A stretch of DNA of 7,181 nucleotides from JAUVKA01 sp964465145 (GTDB taxonomy: Bacteria > Bacteroidota > Bacteroidia > Bacteroidales > UBA12481), in contig CAYXJR010000142.1 of assembly GCA_964465145.1 (NCBI GenBank), positions 1-7,181 of the forward strand, written 5' to 3'. A program made the translations under genes and the position numbers. Of the stretch, positions 6,004-7,181 are shown one piece after another (positions within the stretch are counted from its first letter, which is position 1; each line of letters starts with the position of its first letter). The notes beneath the pieces are model-generated. The model saw only the letters and a list, made by a program, of their open reading frames with translations, ran no database searches and had not been told where the DNA came from.

Positions 6004-6975
6004 CTAACCTCTAAATAAATACTTGGTCATCTTTTCTGTTGTGGGCAGGGCGCTTTTCTGAGCAAAAACAAACGCTGCGTCTATCTCGGCTGCGATAATC
6101 TCTTCCATCGCAGCGAGCTCATCATAAGTAAACCCACATTCTTCCACAAGGTGCTTCTGTAAATTGTGGATTGGACACTTTTCTTTCCAAGTCCTCTCTT
6201 CATCATGGTCCCGATATCCTGTTAAATCCTGTGCAAAACATCCAGCATGAGGTGAAATGCGATAGGTATCGCACTGAATGAATGAGGGCCCTTGCCCGGA
6301 TCGTGCGCGATCTATAGCAATATTTGCAGTCGTGCAAACCAAAAGCGCATTATTGCCGTCAATTCTACTGGTAAACAAACTCTCTGGCGAAGCCTTGTGA
6401 AAAAGAACATCATCAGTCTGTCTGGCAGAAAAGTGAGAGCATACCGACCATTGATTATTTTCAAAAATATAAATCACCGGCAATTTTTTAAGCATGGCAA
6501 AATTTATACTTTCATACAAAACTCCTTCGTTAACTGCACCATCGCCAAAAAAGGCAACGCTCACTCGCTTCTCACTTTTCATCTGAATGCCCAGAGACAG
6601 CCCTGTAGCGATGGGAATACCGCCGCCAACTATTGATGAGCTACCCATGTGTCCTACTGAAACATCCACCAGATGCATGGACCCACCATATCCTCGTGAA
6701 CAACCAGTACTCTTGCAATACAGCTCAGCGATCATTCTCTTAAGATTGCCACCCTTGGCCAAATAATGACCATGACCACGGTGATTGCTTGTAACATAGT
6801 CATCTTTTTCAAGAGCTCCGCATACCCCGGCCGCAACAGCTTCTTGACCGATGCACAAGTGAATAGGTGTCTTCATTTTGTCTTCCAGATAAAGTGCTTC
6901 AATTCGCTCCTCCACCCTTCTGATGCGAAGCATTGCGTAGAATAAATTCTTTTTCTTTTCAGTGGTCAACTGCAT
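6004..6975 (-). CDS. TPP-dependent dehydrogenase E1 component, alpha-like subunit (sugar-cluster type)
   Basis: 323 aa, a complete member of the pyruvate/acetoin/branched-chain 2-oxoacid dehydrogenase E1-alpha family, which with the beta subunit binds TPP and decarboxylates a 2-oxoacid to an activated aldehyde. The TPP/Mg motif is intact: GDG at residues 144-146 (GDGAVNEG) and ENN at 172-174. Also visible are HRGHGH (65-70), GYGGSMH (95-101), the VGGGIP segment (117-121) and the late YRDHDEERTW block typical of the family. The usual loop motif YRxxGHS reads YRISPHAG here. The ATG has AGGAG 9 nt upstream. The stop is only 2 nt before the E1-beta ATG, so the two subunits are probably coupled. 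No E2 or E3 gene is visible, and the neighbours are nucleotide-sugar genes, so I infer a role in adding a two-carbon unit to a sugar rather than central metabolism. Family assignment is firm; substrate is unknown. Confidence 0.93.
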   Translation of the reverse strand: MQLTTEKKKNLFYAMLRIRRVEERIEALYLEDKMKTPIHLCIGQEAVAAGVCGALEKDDYVTSNHRGHGHYLAKGGNLKRMIAELYCKSTGCSRGYGGSMHLVDVSVGHMGSSSIVGGGIPIATGLSLGIQMKSEKRVSVAFFGDGAVNEGVLYESINFAMLKKLPVIYIFENNQWSVCSHFSARQTDDVLFHKASPESLFTSRIDGNNALLVCTTANIAIDRARSGQGPSFIQCDTYRISPHAGCFAQDLTGYRDHDEERTWKEKCPIHNLQKHLVEECGFTYDELAAMEEIIAAEIDAAFVFAQKSALPTTEKMTKYLFRG

Positions 6976-7181
6976 ACGTTTCCACTCCTATTTGCTTGTA
7001 ACTGAATTTCACCAAGAGCGACACAAATATCATTAATCATAATACCGCCAATAGGGTTTTTATTAAGCAAGATTGAGGCCACGGATTCAGGTCTAACATA
7101 AGGCTTTGAATAGTTTTGGTAACCTCAAAAGTTTTCAATACGTTCGCACTATTATTCATGGATTTACGACTCAAGGAGTAA
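6976..7181. other. Upstream region of the operon with a possible short overlapping frame
   Basis: On the minus strand, a frame is open from 7124 to a TGA at 6968-6966, overlapping the E1-alpha start by 10 nt. It reads protein-like, with GGIMINDICVALGEIQ in the middle, but has no conventional start near its beginning; the only internal ATG would give a 25-residue peptide. A second minus frame is open from the window edge to a TGA at 7039-7037. The pair could be two pieces of one frameshifted gene end, or chance. I find no convincing promoter, so the operon may begin outside the window. Confidence 0.35.
6985..6989 (-). promoter_or_regulatory. Ribosome binding site of the E1-alpha gene
   Basis: AGGAG on the minus strand, 9 nt before the ATG at 6975. 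It is among the strongest Shine-Dalgarno matches in the window and fixes the start of the first complete gene. Confidence 0.75.

Noticed and set aside
6292..6636. Plus-strand open frame of 114 codons
   Set aside because: It is antisense to the E1-alpha TPP-binding region, which is clearly the coding strand; no domain or ribosome site supports it.
4955..6975. Housekeeping pyruvate or acetoin dehydrogenase complex
   Set aside because: No lipoyl E2 or E3 gene follows and the downstream genes are nucleotide-sugar enzymes; this stays possible only if E2/E3 lie elsewhere.

Overview
The window is one side of a bacterial surface-polysaccharide (O-antigen or capsule type) gene cluster. All seven protein genes I accept lie on the minus strand, so they are transcribed from high to low coordinates. 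The order is: thiamine-diphosphate (TPP) dehydrogenase E1-alpha-like (6975-6004), E1-beta-like (6001-4955), an extended-SDR NDP-sugar enzyme (4936-3920), a GDP-fucose-synthase-type epimerase/reductase (3905-2970), a ColD-type PLP 3-dehydratase (2930-1773), a Gmm-type Nudix hydrolase (1773-1315) and a family 2 glycosyltransferase (1024-104). The first six are tightly packed (gaps of 2, 18, 14 and 39 nt, then a 1-nt TAATG overlap) and look like one transcription unit. The glycosyltransferase follows after a 290-nt gap and has its own strong Shine-Dalgarno sequence.

The organism cannot be named from this window. Moderate but uneven base composition, AGGAG-type ribosome sites, at least one GTG start and the sugar-nucleotide gene content suggest a Gram-negative or environmental bacterium with a horizontally assembled glycan locus. 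Sampled lines in the E1 genes are near 50% GC, while lines in the ColD-like and Nudix genes are mostly near 28-47%, so the operon looks composite.

The most interesting point is how the genes fit together. The PLP enzyme has His where aminotransferases have the catalytic Lys, as in ColD, which removes the 3-OH from GDP-4-keto-6-deoxy-D-mannose. The neighbouring Fcl-type enzyme keeps the full epimerase/reductase residue set and could act as GDP-fucose synthase or, with the ColD-like enzyme, as a GDP-colitose synthase (ColC) type. The E1-alpha/E1-beta pair has no lipoyl E2 or E3 beside it and sits at the head of a sugar operon. E1-like pairs and other TPP enzymes are known to add two-carbon branches to keto-sugars (yersiniose, and branched sugars of some actinomycete antibiotics). 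My inference is that the operon makes a GDP-linked 3,6-dideoxyhexose, possibly carrying a two-carbon branch, with the second SDR as a candidate finishing reductase or epimerase. The Gmm-like Nudix enzyme would influence GDP-mannose levels and the glycosyltransferase would transfer a sugar to the glycan. No GDP-mannose 4,6-dehydratase (gmd) is in the window; the model needs one elsewhere.

The non-coding parts are 1-103, the 290-nt gap 1025-1314 with one stem-loop, and 6976-7181 upstream of the first gene, which holds an uncertain short overlapping reading frame. I see no tRNA, rRNA, CRISPR array, insertion sequence or convincing promoter.
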